DNA from: Liolophura sinensis
Taxonomy: Eukaryota > Mollusca > Polyplacophora > Chitonida > Chitonidae
NCBI RefSeq assembly: GCF_032854445.1
Contig: NC_088306.1
Location: forward strand, 808,501 to 872,500
Length of the DNA stretch: 64,000 bases
Direction of reading: 5' to 3'
Of this stretch, positions 1 through 10,249 are shown piece by piece. The position numbers and the translations under genes are program-made. The notes below the pieces were generated by a model. It made no database searches, was not told the DNA's origin, and was given only the letters and a program-made list of their open reading frames with translations. How positions within the stretch are numbered: position 1 is the first letter of the stretch; each line of letters starts with the position of its first letter.

Positions 1-1640
1 CGGATAATGGAGGGCATAAGAGGTTGGTCATTCAGGACGGCAGTATACATACATGTAGGCCTTTCAGATTAAGTAGAGCTGTCAGTGTGAAGAGTGTGGA
101 GATCAAAGTACAAATAGTCTTTCAGTTCATGGATACACCTACATCTGGGTCTTAAAATTGTAAAATAGACAGCATTACGGGGACTTAAACTATATATCGT
201 ATAGTAAGGCTGAAGATAATGTGTGCAAATCCATACATAATTTTAGGATTCCATTTACTTTTAGCACCATCTATGTATACAGACAATCCTTAGCTTTAAC
301 GTATGAGCATATAGTCTATCATAGAACAGACGGGCTGGCGTACAGGGAGTATGAGAACGCTTATATCCTTAACAGGGATTTTTGATTATCACATTTTTTA
401 AAAAAAATATTTGGACCAGGAAGGCGTTGTAGGTAAACACTATAGGTAAACACACAGCAATCCACACAGGCGAGATGTTCAGGCTTGTGCACTACTGGCG
501 GCACGTCATCGCCAGTAATCGACCTTCAGCATAACTGCCTAATGCCTTTCAAGGTTAAAGCTTCAAAACCTCACATTAATGACGTCTCATCGCCCTGTAT
601 ATATTCTGACAAGATCGACATAATTAAACCTGAACCCAATCCGTGGTTTTCCGTCAGAAGGAAATATTCTGGCTGTGGATCGACGGTGTTAGAGACAGAC
701 GTTAACACATAGCCTGCGGTTAGAGTCTAGCCAGACATGTCCTCTGAGGTCTGTCTACCTTGTGTCGATGTCAGGACACCTTGTGTCGATGTCAGGACAA
801 CCACACCGACTACGCAGTGTCTGACAATCGGTAACACGATCAAGTAAATCGGACAGAAACATTTCCATCCAAAATACTTACCTGTCGACACAAATACCAC
901 TGTTCTTCGCAACTTGATAAAACTGCGCAGACTGAAACAGAAAATACTTAATTCTGAGAACGGCACGTGATCTATGCAGGGGAGGTAAATCCCTCATGAT
1001 GTTTGTACCCGTTTATACTCTGAGACATCTCAACACTGGTTTTCTACAGCTTGCCTTCAACTTTATATGCCAATGTCTCATTTCAACAAACAACCAGTTT
1101 CCTACAAAATTACCTCAAGAGACGGGCTCAAATCATATGTATATGTTATTTTTTTTGTTTTTTTTTTGTTTCATTTTGGGTGTTTTCATTAGCATATCGA
1201 CAGCCATTAAGCGGTAACCTCTTACTCTCTCCAGAAAAGTTAATTCATCAATATGGTCACGAGATTACCCACATATAAAATTGCAACAAAAAGGATGTAA
1301 TTAACATAGTCGTAAACCTAGTGGTCTTTCAGAGCCATTTCGAGGCGGGGTGAATTTTCTCCTTCACTGCTCTTACGTTTTATTTGTAAACAGCGTTTGA
1401 CAAGTTGGGCGGGAAAGGCAAACAGATGAGTATGGGGGAGAAAGAAATGAGTGTAAAAACATCATTTCATACGCCATGGAAATCAGAATTGGCACGTATG
1501 TTTGGGATTCCCAGGATGACACCTACATTGTCAATAAATTTTGAGTAGAGAGGAACATTGAAAACAAGCCCCGAATCAGGAGGCAAGACATTTTAAAATA
1601 AGACATCAAATATCTGTTTTTCAAGTTTCGAAATGTTAGA
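1..1640. other. Intergenic stretch without a recognised gene
   Basis: AT-rich sequence with only short chance reading frames. The one local repeat seen is a 20-bp tandem duplication near 762-800 (core TGTGTCGATGTCAGGACA). A T-rich run lies at 1141-1175. No splice-flanked conserved coding segment was recognised on either strand. Confidence 0.6.
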
Positions 1641-1689
1641 AAAGATTAATTTTAACAGATCTGACTAACAAGCTATATGAAGGGAAGAA

Positions 1690-2215
1690 TCGTCAATTTT
1701 GTCAGAAAAAGAGCGATACGAAAGACGAGTTGGAAAAAGAGAAATGGCGGTTCGTAAAGTGAACAAGAAAATGTGTTTAAGACGTTGTAAGGAAAGGAGG
1801 AACTGGACCAATGATCGAGGGTGAAAAAATATGATATTTTCTGATGAAAGCCAAGTTGAGACAGGAGCGGACTATCTCGTTTGGGCCTCTTTGTTGAGAA
1901 AACATGACGATGCCTTGTCTGCTGGTGTTGGAACATTAGTGGCGGTCATGATAACATAAATGGTCAGAAATACGCTGAGATAATAATTTATGGCCTCTTC
2001 TAGCCATTTTCCTAATAATGATTACATTTTCATGGATAATAACGCACTTGTACACAGAACTGGCGTGGTCCGTGAGACTGAAATAACTGAATGGCCAGCA
2101 AATCCCCTGATATAAATATCATGGAAAATATTTGACTTATACTGAAGGGTGGTTAGAGACATCGTGAATCGAGACCAGCTGTTCGATGAAAGCTACCGCC
2201 TGTGGCAATCTCACT
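1690..2215 (+). mobile_element. Decayed Tc1/mariner transposase remnant
   Basis: The plus-strand translation, read across several frames and stops, recalls the C-terminal half of a Tc1/mariner DDE transposase. A box reading IFSDES lies near 1831-1850, the usual FSDES segment around the second catalytic Asp. About 190 bp later comes DNNALVHRTGVV (near 2036-2071), matching the family's QDNARPHxARVV block, then a WPAN block (near 2088-2110) matching the family's WPA-SPDLNP. Frameshifts and stops interrupt it, so it is a dead DNA transposon copy. Terminal inverted repeats were not located. The motif order and spacing make this more likely than chance, but similarity is by eye only. Confidence 0.55.
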
Positions 2216-2389
2216 AAATACTGAGGTAAGCCAAACGTTCATTACCTTGAACTCTAACTGAAGTTACTGATAAAAATACCACAGCTTAGAGCCGTGTTAG
2301 AAGTGACGAATTGACACGATTGACTTTATAGTACATGTAATTTTGGTCATAATAATGTTTGTTATAAATGTGTGAATCATTTCATAAGG

Positions 2390-3420
2390 ATCGTAATGAC
2401 CCAAACTACTACTGTCCCATAGCTCTTACCAGCTGCGTCCGTATGACTATGGAGCCAAAGATATTTGCTATCTAGAAACAAACAATTCACTGTTTATAAT
2501 TCCAAGTAGCTTTCCTAAAAGGTCGATCTAAAGTTTCAGGAACTGAAACTTATTTTCGTAATGGTATAATAAATAATGAAATTATGCTGTCAATATTTGT
2601 CAGCCTTGAAAAGGCCTTCGACACTACATGTAAAAACGGTATTTTAAAAGACCTCTTAGATATGGGACTTAAATGTCTGTTCCCCTGAATCAAAAAACTT
2701 TTATCTCATCATTGGTTTATGGTAAGCGTACATAAACATACACATCGGGCACAGAGGGTTCTTTATATCTTGATCATTTCTTAATGTGCCACCACGCTAA
2801 AAAGGATATGAATAACATCGACAGCTGCAGCTTAGTTTCAATGAGGCCAAGAAATGGGAAGTTGAAAATGGTTTTAGATTTTCTGCATCTAAAAAAGTCG
2901 ATATGCATTTTTGTTGTACACGGAAACTTCATCTAGACTCAAAGTTTTTATGTTGATCCAGTGAACTTGCTGGAAAAAACAGATTTTAGGGGTCATATCT
3001 GAATTATCTTCTATTCCCCATATTAAAATGCATAAAGCTAAATGTACAAATCTATTCCTCAAAGAAGAAATTAGTGTACCTGTCGTCAACAAAGATGCAC
3101 GTTCGAGGTCAACAAGCGCAAGGCCAGTTCCCCAAGGGACTTTTAAGCAAGGATCTTGATATAATTAAGGTCGTATATAATAGAGTCTAGCACTGACTCA
3201 GGTGATGTGCGATCAATTATTAAATTTATATCGATCTTTGGTGAGGTCAAAATTGGGCCTTGGTTCTAAAAATGTTGAATACAGCATAGAGTCAATATGC
3301 TACAAAGCTTAAGTCAGATCTAACAAGCCTTGCCAACGACTGTGATGTGTAAATATATGTAGAAAGACGATTTGATATTCGTGTTCAGTAGCATGTTTGG
3401 AAGCTAACCTCAAACAAGAG
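2390..3420 (+). mobile_element. Decayed LINE (Jockey-like) reverse transcriptase remnant, copy A
   Basis: The plus strand encodes broken pieces of a non-LTR reverse transcriptase. Near 2408-2440 the translation reads YYCPIALTSC, the RPIALTSC block that opens the RT domain. Near 2600-2648 it reads VSLEKAFDTTCKNGIL, matching the FDLEKAYDTTW block that carries the first catalytic Asp. Near 3220-3275 the reading LYRSLVRSKLGLG recalls the RT C-terminal end (LYRSLVRSKLDYG). The order is that of the Jockey/CR1-like elements elsewhere in this window. Stops and frameshifts are frequent, and neither endonuclease nor 3' tail was identified. Confidence 0.65.
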
Positions 3421-4300
3421 GATATAGCTGTTGTGTCTCTTCCGGAGTTTCCTCCAAAACCTAAATAATATATGAACTACGTAAGCAGGCGAAATCAGGT
3501 ACAAATCGGTTGATTCGGTTTTTTGAGGGACCGCTAATTCTAACTGCAGTGTTGTTTTGGGCTTCCATGATTAAATCTTCAGACTGCCGTGCAACGTTAA
3601 CGATACAGCATTTAAGACATCAAATCCGCCTAAAGCAAAGGCGTTGTAAACAATACTGTTAGAGGTGCTACTTGCTTCATTGGCATGCAAGCTTTTGACA
3701 CAAAGTATCGATTCCTGTAACAAACATTGAACGATTGATATTCAGTGTGATCTGAATGGTATAAAAAGATACTGGCCATAAACCATGTATTAGTAATCTT
3801 GATCAATATAAATAGATCGTAAGTTTCATAATCTACTATCGTCTTAACACAGATACACAAAGATTATAGTCGGCTGGATATGAAGAGTCTTTAGATACTA
3901 TTTGAGAATGACCATTATCATCTCTAGAGTAAACTTAGCAATTCTTCCTGTCAATAACCGAACTTAACATGGTAAACGGAATAACTCAACATAATTTCTT
4001 CATGTTATCTAAAACAAACGCAAAATACATCAGAGGAACAACAAACCAGCTGCTAACACAAAATACATTACATGTACAATTATCCCATAAAAAACGGAAA
4101 ATGCATTACATGGAGAACAAACACCTACAGAACACACCAGATGAACAATAAACTCACAGAGGACGCAAAATATACGGGATACAAAAGAAACTCCTGTACA
4201 CAGAAATCGCTAAATAAATTTACATTAGGATTAGAAAGAAACACATAGACCGGAAAATGCATTAAATGTACAACAAACATATAGATCACCAATTGCATTA
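3421..4300. other. Stretch without a recognised gene
   Basis: AT-rich sequence with no conserved coding segment or splice-framed exon. Around 4010-4260 an imprecise repetition of ACAAACxxxxxAACAC/AAATGCATTA strings is visible, too degenerate to define a unit. Confidence 0.5.
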
Positions 4301-4304
4301 GAGT

Positions 4305-4368
4305 GAATGAATGAATGAATGAATGAATGAATGGATCAGTATGGCTTAAACCACACTGACAATATTTC
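4305..4368 (-). repeat. LINE/SINE 3' tail with (CATT)n
   Basis: Read on the minus strand, this is a short segment containing TGAAATATTGTCAGTGTGG followed by GCCATACTGATC and a run of CATT repeats. The same layout ends the LINE at 16209-19205, so this is probably a severely 5'-truncated copy of the same 3' end. Confidence 0.5.
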
Positions 4369-4979
4369 AGCATTTTTCCTAAGAAAAGAGTCAATGAATG
4401 GTTTTCAACATAATAAAACAAACTTACAAAACTTCTGGAGTTTCTGCGTAGGGAATTTTGTCGTCAAAATTAATGGCTATCGGAACTTTGGCAGAAATTC
4501 AAAACCCTTGCAGTTGTACTTTTGCAAGTTTCACGGTTGACATTGTGTGTGAAATTCTGTGATAAAAATTCGCGTCTTCTGCAATGGAAAAATACTGAAT
4601 GGGGCACGTGAGTTCATTTGTGCGATGTACCTGGTTGGCTAGATGTAGGCTTGAGGTAGATGGGCGCTGTTCGACTTGTGCATTTGGAATGATGTAGTAC
4701 TATGAGAAACTACAGCGTAATTGGTGATGTTTGCATGAAGGAGTCGGGTACACATAGTTTTACTAGCGCTCTGGTTCGTTAAAAGCCAGGTAAGTTGATT
4801 GCCATAGCCTTCATTATTGATTTCAGAGCATGTTTTCCGTTGGCTGACACTTACATGTGTGCCACACACTACTGGAAGCTTTTCTTCTGTAGTTCATGCC
4901 GAGGTAAAATAGCTATAGCACTTAATGATTATTGTAAACAATTTGCCTTTGATAATGGTAATGTAGACAATGTAGAAAA

Positions 4980-5645
4980 TTAAATTTTTTCCAATGGTTT
5001 AAGGAAAGTAAATCGCACTGCATGGAAATTCCCTTTTTTGTGGCAGCCAGTTGTCACCCAGCGCGAAAGTAGTTCGGCGTGTGCGAAGTTCAGGGGAGGG
5101 TTATTTCGGAAAAATATCGCACGGTTCTGTATCAGGCGGGTAACACGCATGGTATAAGATAGTAAACATTTATAGCTTTGGTTTGGTGTCACCGAGACAG
5201 ATTCGGCAATGAATTTGTTTATTTCCAATGTGCCATAAAGGTCATGAGGGCTTCGATTGCGAAAGCTTTGTCGAGTGTTGGATTTATAATTGACAATACC
5301 GTGCCCAAACTTCTGATAGGTGAAACACCTAGTTGGGTTTGGGATATGTGCATCCACCTTGACATTGTAAGGGTCAATGAGTATACATTGTGGGAATCCG
5401 ATATTACTGGAACTGAACAGATATGTACTGAGTTTCACCACATTGCCATTCCGCTTGCATTGAACCGTTTGAACTTTGTGACATTTTGAGTTGTCAGTTC
5501 GGAGCAGATTTCGTCCTCCAGGGAGGTCATCCAAATCAAAATCCTGTTGTGTTAAAACAGTTATGGGGTGAAAAGAAATCCGGGATGTCAGTAATTTTAT
5601 CAAGGGACAACAGTTTAATGGCCTAAAACATGGCGATGCGATCAC
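4980..5645 (-). mobile_element. LINE ORF1 (gag-like, zinc-knuckle) remnant
   Basis: A 221-codon minus-strand frame contains VDAHIPNPTRCFTYQKFGHG, the segment just before and including the first CCHC zinc knuckle of Jockey-type ORF1 proteins (family form: PNPLRCFKCQRFGHG). The expected second Cys of the knuckle is Tyr here and later knuckles are absent, so the protein would not fold normally. The frame downstream of the knuckle resembles nothing recognisable. It lies head-to-head with the plus-strand reverse transcriptase remnant at 5690, so the two come from separate insertions or an inversion. Confidence 0.55.
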
Positions 5646-5689
5646 ATTCTAACTCGTTCTATTGAGTCCCACCATATAAAAACCAGAAA

Positions 5690-7070
5690 GAGAAAACTGA
5701 ACTGTAGTTTTCTTCTAAAACTTTAGTATACCTAAGAAGCTTGCTGAAAACAATATCGAAATATCTTGGAAATGTCTCATTTCGATCAAAGATCTTAAAT
5801 CTGCATTTAACAAATCCACATGACAATGCGTGTGGCCCTCATTATGTTTATTATAAATGTCTGAACCATTTACCATCTAAGCCGCTTAAGCCTCACGTGG
5901 ATTTGTATTATCCCGGCTCTCATACACACTGATCCATTTGATTACCGTCCCATAGCTCTTACCAACCGTGTCTGTAAGACAATGGAGCGGATGATAAATG
6001 GTAGGCATGTTTGGTGCCTTGACTCAAACACTTATCTAACATACAGTGTGGTTTTCCTGAAAGGTCAATCCAGTTTTGAACAGTAAGATATATACATGTA
6101 CAGTTTTCTCGGTAAAGTGTTTTAAAACCATGCTAGTTTTCGTGTTTTAATTTTGGTTCTTATCTCGTTTCAAACATGATATATTTCTAATTACCATATC
6201 GAAAACCGCCTCGTGTTTTCAATTTGTTCTCGTCACACTATGGCTAAAATGTTGCCGATGTTGCGCTATGCCATAATTATTCATTCATTCAATCAACTTT
6301 TGTCGATTTAAAACTTTTATATGTAGTGATTTTATCAGTCATGAACATGTAGATTTTTCTGCAATTAATCTCCTAGGCATGCATTTTTTGTTGCAAATGA
6401 AACATTTACTTAGATCCCGAGCTTAATGTTTATGGCGAAATTGTTATTCAGAAGATTTTTGTAGAAAATATATTTTTGGGGAGATATTTGGGATATGCAA
6501 TTGTCTTTTATGCCCCACATTAGGATGCCTAAATTTATTTATTTGGTTGGTGTTTTACGCCGTAGGATGCTTAAATCTAATAGATACGGAACAATCATGA
6601 GGTCTATATTGGACTAGGGGACAATCATTTATGGTTCCGCTAGAAAATAGAATCTAAAATGTTTGATCCTGTCTATCACCAGGTCTTAAGTCTTAGACTT
6701 GGTGCCTTTAGAACCTTACCCGTGGAGAGTTTATATGTCGATCCTAACGAGCCTTCGTTATATAACAGACGTGTGATACAAAGCTTAAAGCTCATCCAAC
6801 AAACCCTACCTACATGTGGGACTCCAATTCACCACACAGAGTTAAATGTTATAAAAATTCTATCAAGATCTTTGCTTGGTTTTCATATTCGAGATCGTAT
6901 TGTGGAAGCTAACATTAAAGCCGATTCTAGTCGTGTATTTTTCGGAGTCTCCGCCTTGGCTTCATCCACAACCTTTCGCCCACATCAGACAAAGGCTGTA
7001 CACAGCCCATTCCATATTCAGTTGTATCCCACAGCATTCGCGCCAACGCTGTCATTAAATATTTGAAGGT
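5690..7070 (+). mobile_element. Decayed LINE reverse transcriptase remnant, copy B, with nested insertions
   Basis: Plus-strand pieces of the same Jockey-like LINE. Near 5795-5870 is the linker before RT, reading FNKSTxDNACGPHYVYYKCLNH across a frame change (compare the linker of copy C). Near 5938-5965 comes the PIALT block. The C-terminal part lies at 6590-7066 and reads MFDPVYHQVLSLRLGAFRT and PVESLYVDPNEPSL, the post-RT segment of these elements. Between the two halves are a separate LINE 3' end (6085-6300) and a short SINE-tail-like string at 6531-6566. The element is broken by stops and frame changes. Confidence 0.65.
6085..6300 (+). mobile_element. LINE 3' end inserted inside copy B
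   Basis: This segment runs through ATATCGAAAACCGCCTCGTG, TTTTCAATTTGTTCTCGTCA, an ATGGCTAAAATGTTGCCGAT string, and ends in ATTCATTCATTCAATC. It matches, string by string, the 3' untranslated end of the minus-strand LINE at 16209-19205. It interrupts the reverse-transcriptase-like coding matches on both sides, so it is a truncated later insertion. Confidence 0.6.
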
Positions 7071-7074
7071 CTCG

Positions 7075-7312
7075 TCCCGGTTGTTCAAAACTGTTTGAAG
7101 ATTTAATATCAGATTTAACTTTAAACCAAGTTTTCATTTCTGTACTTAGCCCAAAATTAATTGCAGAACAGTACATTAAATATGAGCTAAGCCTGCTGCT
7201 GTTATACCTTGGACTTTGGTCAGCTCGATTGGTTGCTGAACTTGCCTGAAAATCTTAATTATACAATTGATTTAATATCAGATTTAGCAAATACACTTTC
7301 GAACAACTGGGC
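7075..7312. mobile_element. Foldback MITE
   Basis: The left end reads CCCGGTTGTTCAAAACTG and the right end reads TTTCGAACAACTGGGCC, which are imperfect inverted repeats of each other. Just inside each end is the same string GATTTAATATCAGATTTA (near 7099 and 7268). No coding capacity is present. The size of about 240 bp and the inverted ends fit a non-autonomous DNA transposon or foldback element. A target duplication could not be assigned with certainty. Confidence 0.5.
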
Positions 7313-7325
7313 CCATCTCTCCAAG

Positions 7326-8112
7326 ATAAGATCTTATTTAACGAATGAGTCGAAACGACAACCGTAGAGTTAAACACTAAATCTCAAAGACCGAATATCT
7401 TATTTAACAAATGAGTCGAAATAACAACAGTAGAGTTAAACACAAAATCTCTACAACAAAAGATCTTATTTAACAAATGAGTCGAAATGACAACCGTAAA
7501 CACAAAATGTCTACGACATAAGATCTTATTTAACAAATGAGTTGAAATGACAACAGTAGAGTTAAACACAAAATCTCTGGCTGTTATTTAACAAGTGACT
7601 CGAAATAACAGCAGTAGCGTTAAACACAAAATCTCTACGAGAGAACCTCTTATTTGACAAATGAGTCGAAATGACAACAATATAGTTAGACACAAAATTT
7701 ACAGAACAAAATATCTTATTTAACAAATAAGTCGAAATGACAACAATAGAGTTAAACACAAAATCTCTACAACAAGAGATCTTATTTCACAAATAAGTCG
7801 AAATGACAACAATAGAGTTAAACACAAAATCTCTACAACAAGAGATCTTATTTCACAAATAAGTCGAAATGACAACAATAGAGTTAAACACAAAATCACT
7901 ACAACAAGAGATCTTATTTAACAAATGAGTCGAAATGACAACAATAGAGTTAAACAAAAAGTCTCTACAACAAGGGATCTTATTTAACAAATGAGTCGAA
8001 ATGACAACAATAGAGTTAAACACAAAATCTCTACAACAAGAGATCTTATTTAACAAATAATTTGAAATGACAACAATAGAGTTAAACACAAAATCTCTAC
8101 AACAAAAGATCT
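7326..8112. repeat. Minisatellite, about 62-bp unit, about 12 copies
   Basis: Tandem copies of a 61-64-bp unit with the constant strings GATCTTATTTAACAAATGAG, TCGAAATGACAACA and TAGAGTTAAACACAAAATCT. Later copies are nearly identical and the first ones more diverged. Short reading frames found here are products of the repeat. Confidence 0.95.
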
Positions 8113-8713
8113 TAAATAAGCTGATTCACTGAAGCCATGAAACTTTAAACATCACAACAAGATCTCATAGCTTCTGAAAGAAACTGGAAAATAAAATGTC
8201 TCTTTAACAGAAGATCAATTTAATAGACAAGTTTGCTATCTTACACAACAATGAGACGTCAAGCCAAGAGCGCGAAATCTCCACCATAGTCAAATGTACA
8301 CATTTGATAAATATTCCACATTTCTGTCGGCGGTGTGTCAGTGTAGAAGAATGCTTTCGAAAATTTATGGATTTTTTTTATCCCTGTGCCCGGATCAGAA
8401 CCAGAAGGGTCTGGCCACTGCAACCAAAATAACGGCTCAATGACCAAAGAAAAAATGGAGGTATATATGAAAAGCAAACAAAAACATTGGGGTGAATTTC
8501 TAGTTCAAAAAAAAAATTGAACAGCGTGAAAATATTGTCAGCAGAAAAACATTTGATAAAGTCCCTAGATCTTATGTTGGCTGACTTCGGTCAAGCAGGC
8601 CAAGACTGAAAACCGGCAGGCAAATGGTGCTCTGAACACAAGTGTGTAACATGGGGTTTAAATTTTATTATCACGGACGCAATATTGTTCCTTTTCTATA
8701 CTGCCTCCTACCG
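8113..8713. other. Stretch without a recognised gene
   Basis: AT-rich unique sequence; no conserved coding segment, repeat array or RNA gene was recognised. Confidence 0.5.
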
Positions 8714-8998
8714 ACCAAAACAGCTCAGTTGGTAGAGTGTTCGCCTCTGCAGCTGTAGATCCAGGGTCAAGCCTGGTTCGGGTCACCCCTATGACCTTAA
8801 GCATTAAGGGGATAGTGCATCGACTGGTTGAGGCGTATCAGTATAATGGTTCGGCATACTTGCCGTCGTCTCAGTGAGGCAGCACAAGATAAAAGAACAA
8901 GGAGGCACTTTAAATCCACTCTAAGGACTCATTCGTCGATATATGACTAAAAAATTGTTAAGTGCGACGTTAAACCCTTATCACTCACTGACTCACTC
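8714..8998 (+). mobile_element. tRNA-derived SINE (family 2), plus-strand copy
   Basis: The head reads CAGCTCAGTTGGTAGAGTGT, a polymerase III A-box-like segment, followed about 40 bp later by CTGGTTCGGGTCA, a degenerate B box. The body carries GGGGATAGTGCATCGACTGG, and the 3' end reads AAGTGCGACGTTAAACCC then ATCACTCACTGACTCACTC. The same body and tail occur inverted at 52560-52925, which shows this is a dispersed SINE and not a tRNA gene; the tRNA cloverleaf is not maintained. Confidence 0.75.
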
Positions 8999-10055
8999 TA
9001 TACTGTATGAATCTTGACACGAGAGCCTCATATTTTTAACTGAAAAGAATGTCTAATGAAAAGCTTAATACACTTTTAAAAAATAGTTTACAGACTATGA
9101 TATGTTGACAAGCAGTTCTAATCATGATCCAGACAGGATAATGAGCAATATTTTAACTAATACGTACTGGTACTTACAAAAATCAACGTGTAGGGGTGTG
9201 CATGCCTGTCAGTTAGCACGTTTTCGTACAGGTATTGGCGTTTAAATATTTTATAATTCTGTCACATCTTTGTGGTTTCGATTTTACGCCACGTCATGTA
9301 AAATGTGCGGTCATTCCGGTATAGATGAACATGTAGGACTATAACTATTGCCACATCAGTAGTTGTTAACAATTCGCTTTCAAATCCTAGCATAGTCAAT
9401 AACGTGTGAACATTACATGTTTGAGTGGCATTTACAACTTGGGAAAGAAGTACACTGGGAAAGTCTTTCCTATGGATGTACAACTTCTTGGTTTATTAAC
9501 ACGATGTTTCGATGTAGTTACTGACATCGTTAAGTGAATATGGAACTCGGAAAAACCGATTGTGTTAAAAAAAAATCGGTATCTAAAATATGGTGATTAG
9601 CAAAATCGGGCTCTGTAACTTTAATACGCATACTAACATCGCCACAATATTGCTACAATACTGCCATTGTTACGTTAAACCCTAATCAGTCATTCCTAAT
9701 AAAGTCCTCGAAACAGCGCATCAATTGATTCCCGTCTACATGTCAACATTATGTTAACATATATGACCCCGTCCCCCTTCCTCCTCTCCCTCCCCGCCAG
9801 AGACCCAGTACAAATTTTGCAACTGACGCAGTGCGTTTTCCGACTATGCAAGTACACAATGTTGGGAAGAGATCCGTTAAGTAAATTTATTACAAATAAG
9901 CAAGATTTTTGTCCTCTTAAAACACATTCAGCCGTGTGTAAGGCTATATAGGATCCAACCGCTTCCATAGCCTTGGCCCTCGCCACATCACTGGTTGAGA
10001 TAGTTACCAGGTAACACAGAGGCTCAATGATGAAACGAAATCTGTCCGTAGATCG
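8999..10055. other. Intergenic stretch; GPCR 3' flank on its right
   Basis: No gene recognised. The right end (about 9880-10055) is probably the 3' UTR of the minus-strand GPCR; an AATAAA read on the minus strand sits at 9886-9891. A tail-like string CGTTAAACCCTAATCAGTCA lies near 9673, resembling other LINE/SINE 3' ends here. A fragment at 9491-9533 resembles the arm of the hairpin repeat at 46204-46369. Confidence 0.5.
9886..9891 (-). terminator. Candidate polyadenylation signal AATAAA for the GPCR gene
   Basis: TTTATT on the plus strand gives AATAAA on the minus strand, about 165 bp downstream of the GPCR stop codon. It is the nearest canonical hexamer; use is inferred only. Confidence 0.35.
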
Positions 10056-10249
10056 TTATTTACGGCACAACATCTTGTCCGACACCTGCCCAAACTTCTT
10101 CTTGATGTACGGAATCTTGATGGCGTAGACAATTGGGTTTACCAGACTGTTAATGTAGGCGAGCACGCTGAGGTACATCATCACCATGCCTTTGTCAGCC
10201 AGGCTCATGTATTCCAAGTGGTCGTGGTACTCCAGGAACATAAATATTC
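10056..10249 (-). CDS. GPCR coding exon 2 (end of TM6 to C-terminus)
   Basis: Preceded by the acceptor TTTTTTGCAG. It codes for the end of TM6, TM7 with NPIVY, and a short basic C-tail (IPYIKKKFGQ) before TAA at 10058-10056. Confidence 0.88.

Noticed and set aside
4980-5645. 221-codon minus-strand frame as a host zinc-finger gene
   Set aside because: The PNPTRCF...KFGHG segment is the LINE ORF1 zinc knuckle and is itself damaged.
8714-8790. tRNA gene
   Set aside because: A- and B-box-like strings occur but the cloverleaf is not kept and the segment continues into a SINE body shared with 52560-52925.
9696-9986. 96-codon minus-strand frame just downstream of the GPCR
   Set aside because: No domain recognised; lies in the likely GPCR 3' UTR/flank and overlaps a frame on the other strand of similar quality.
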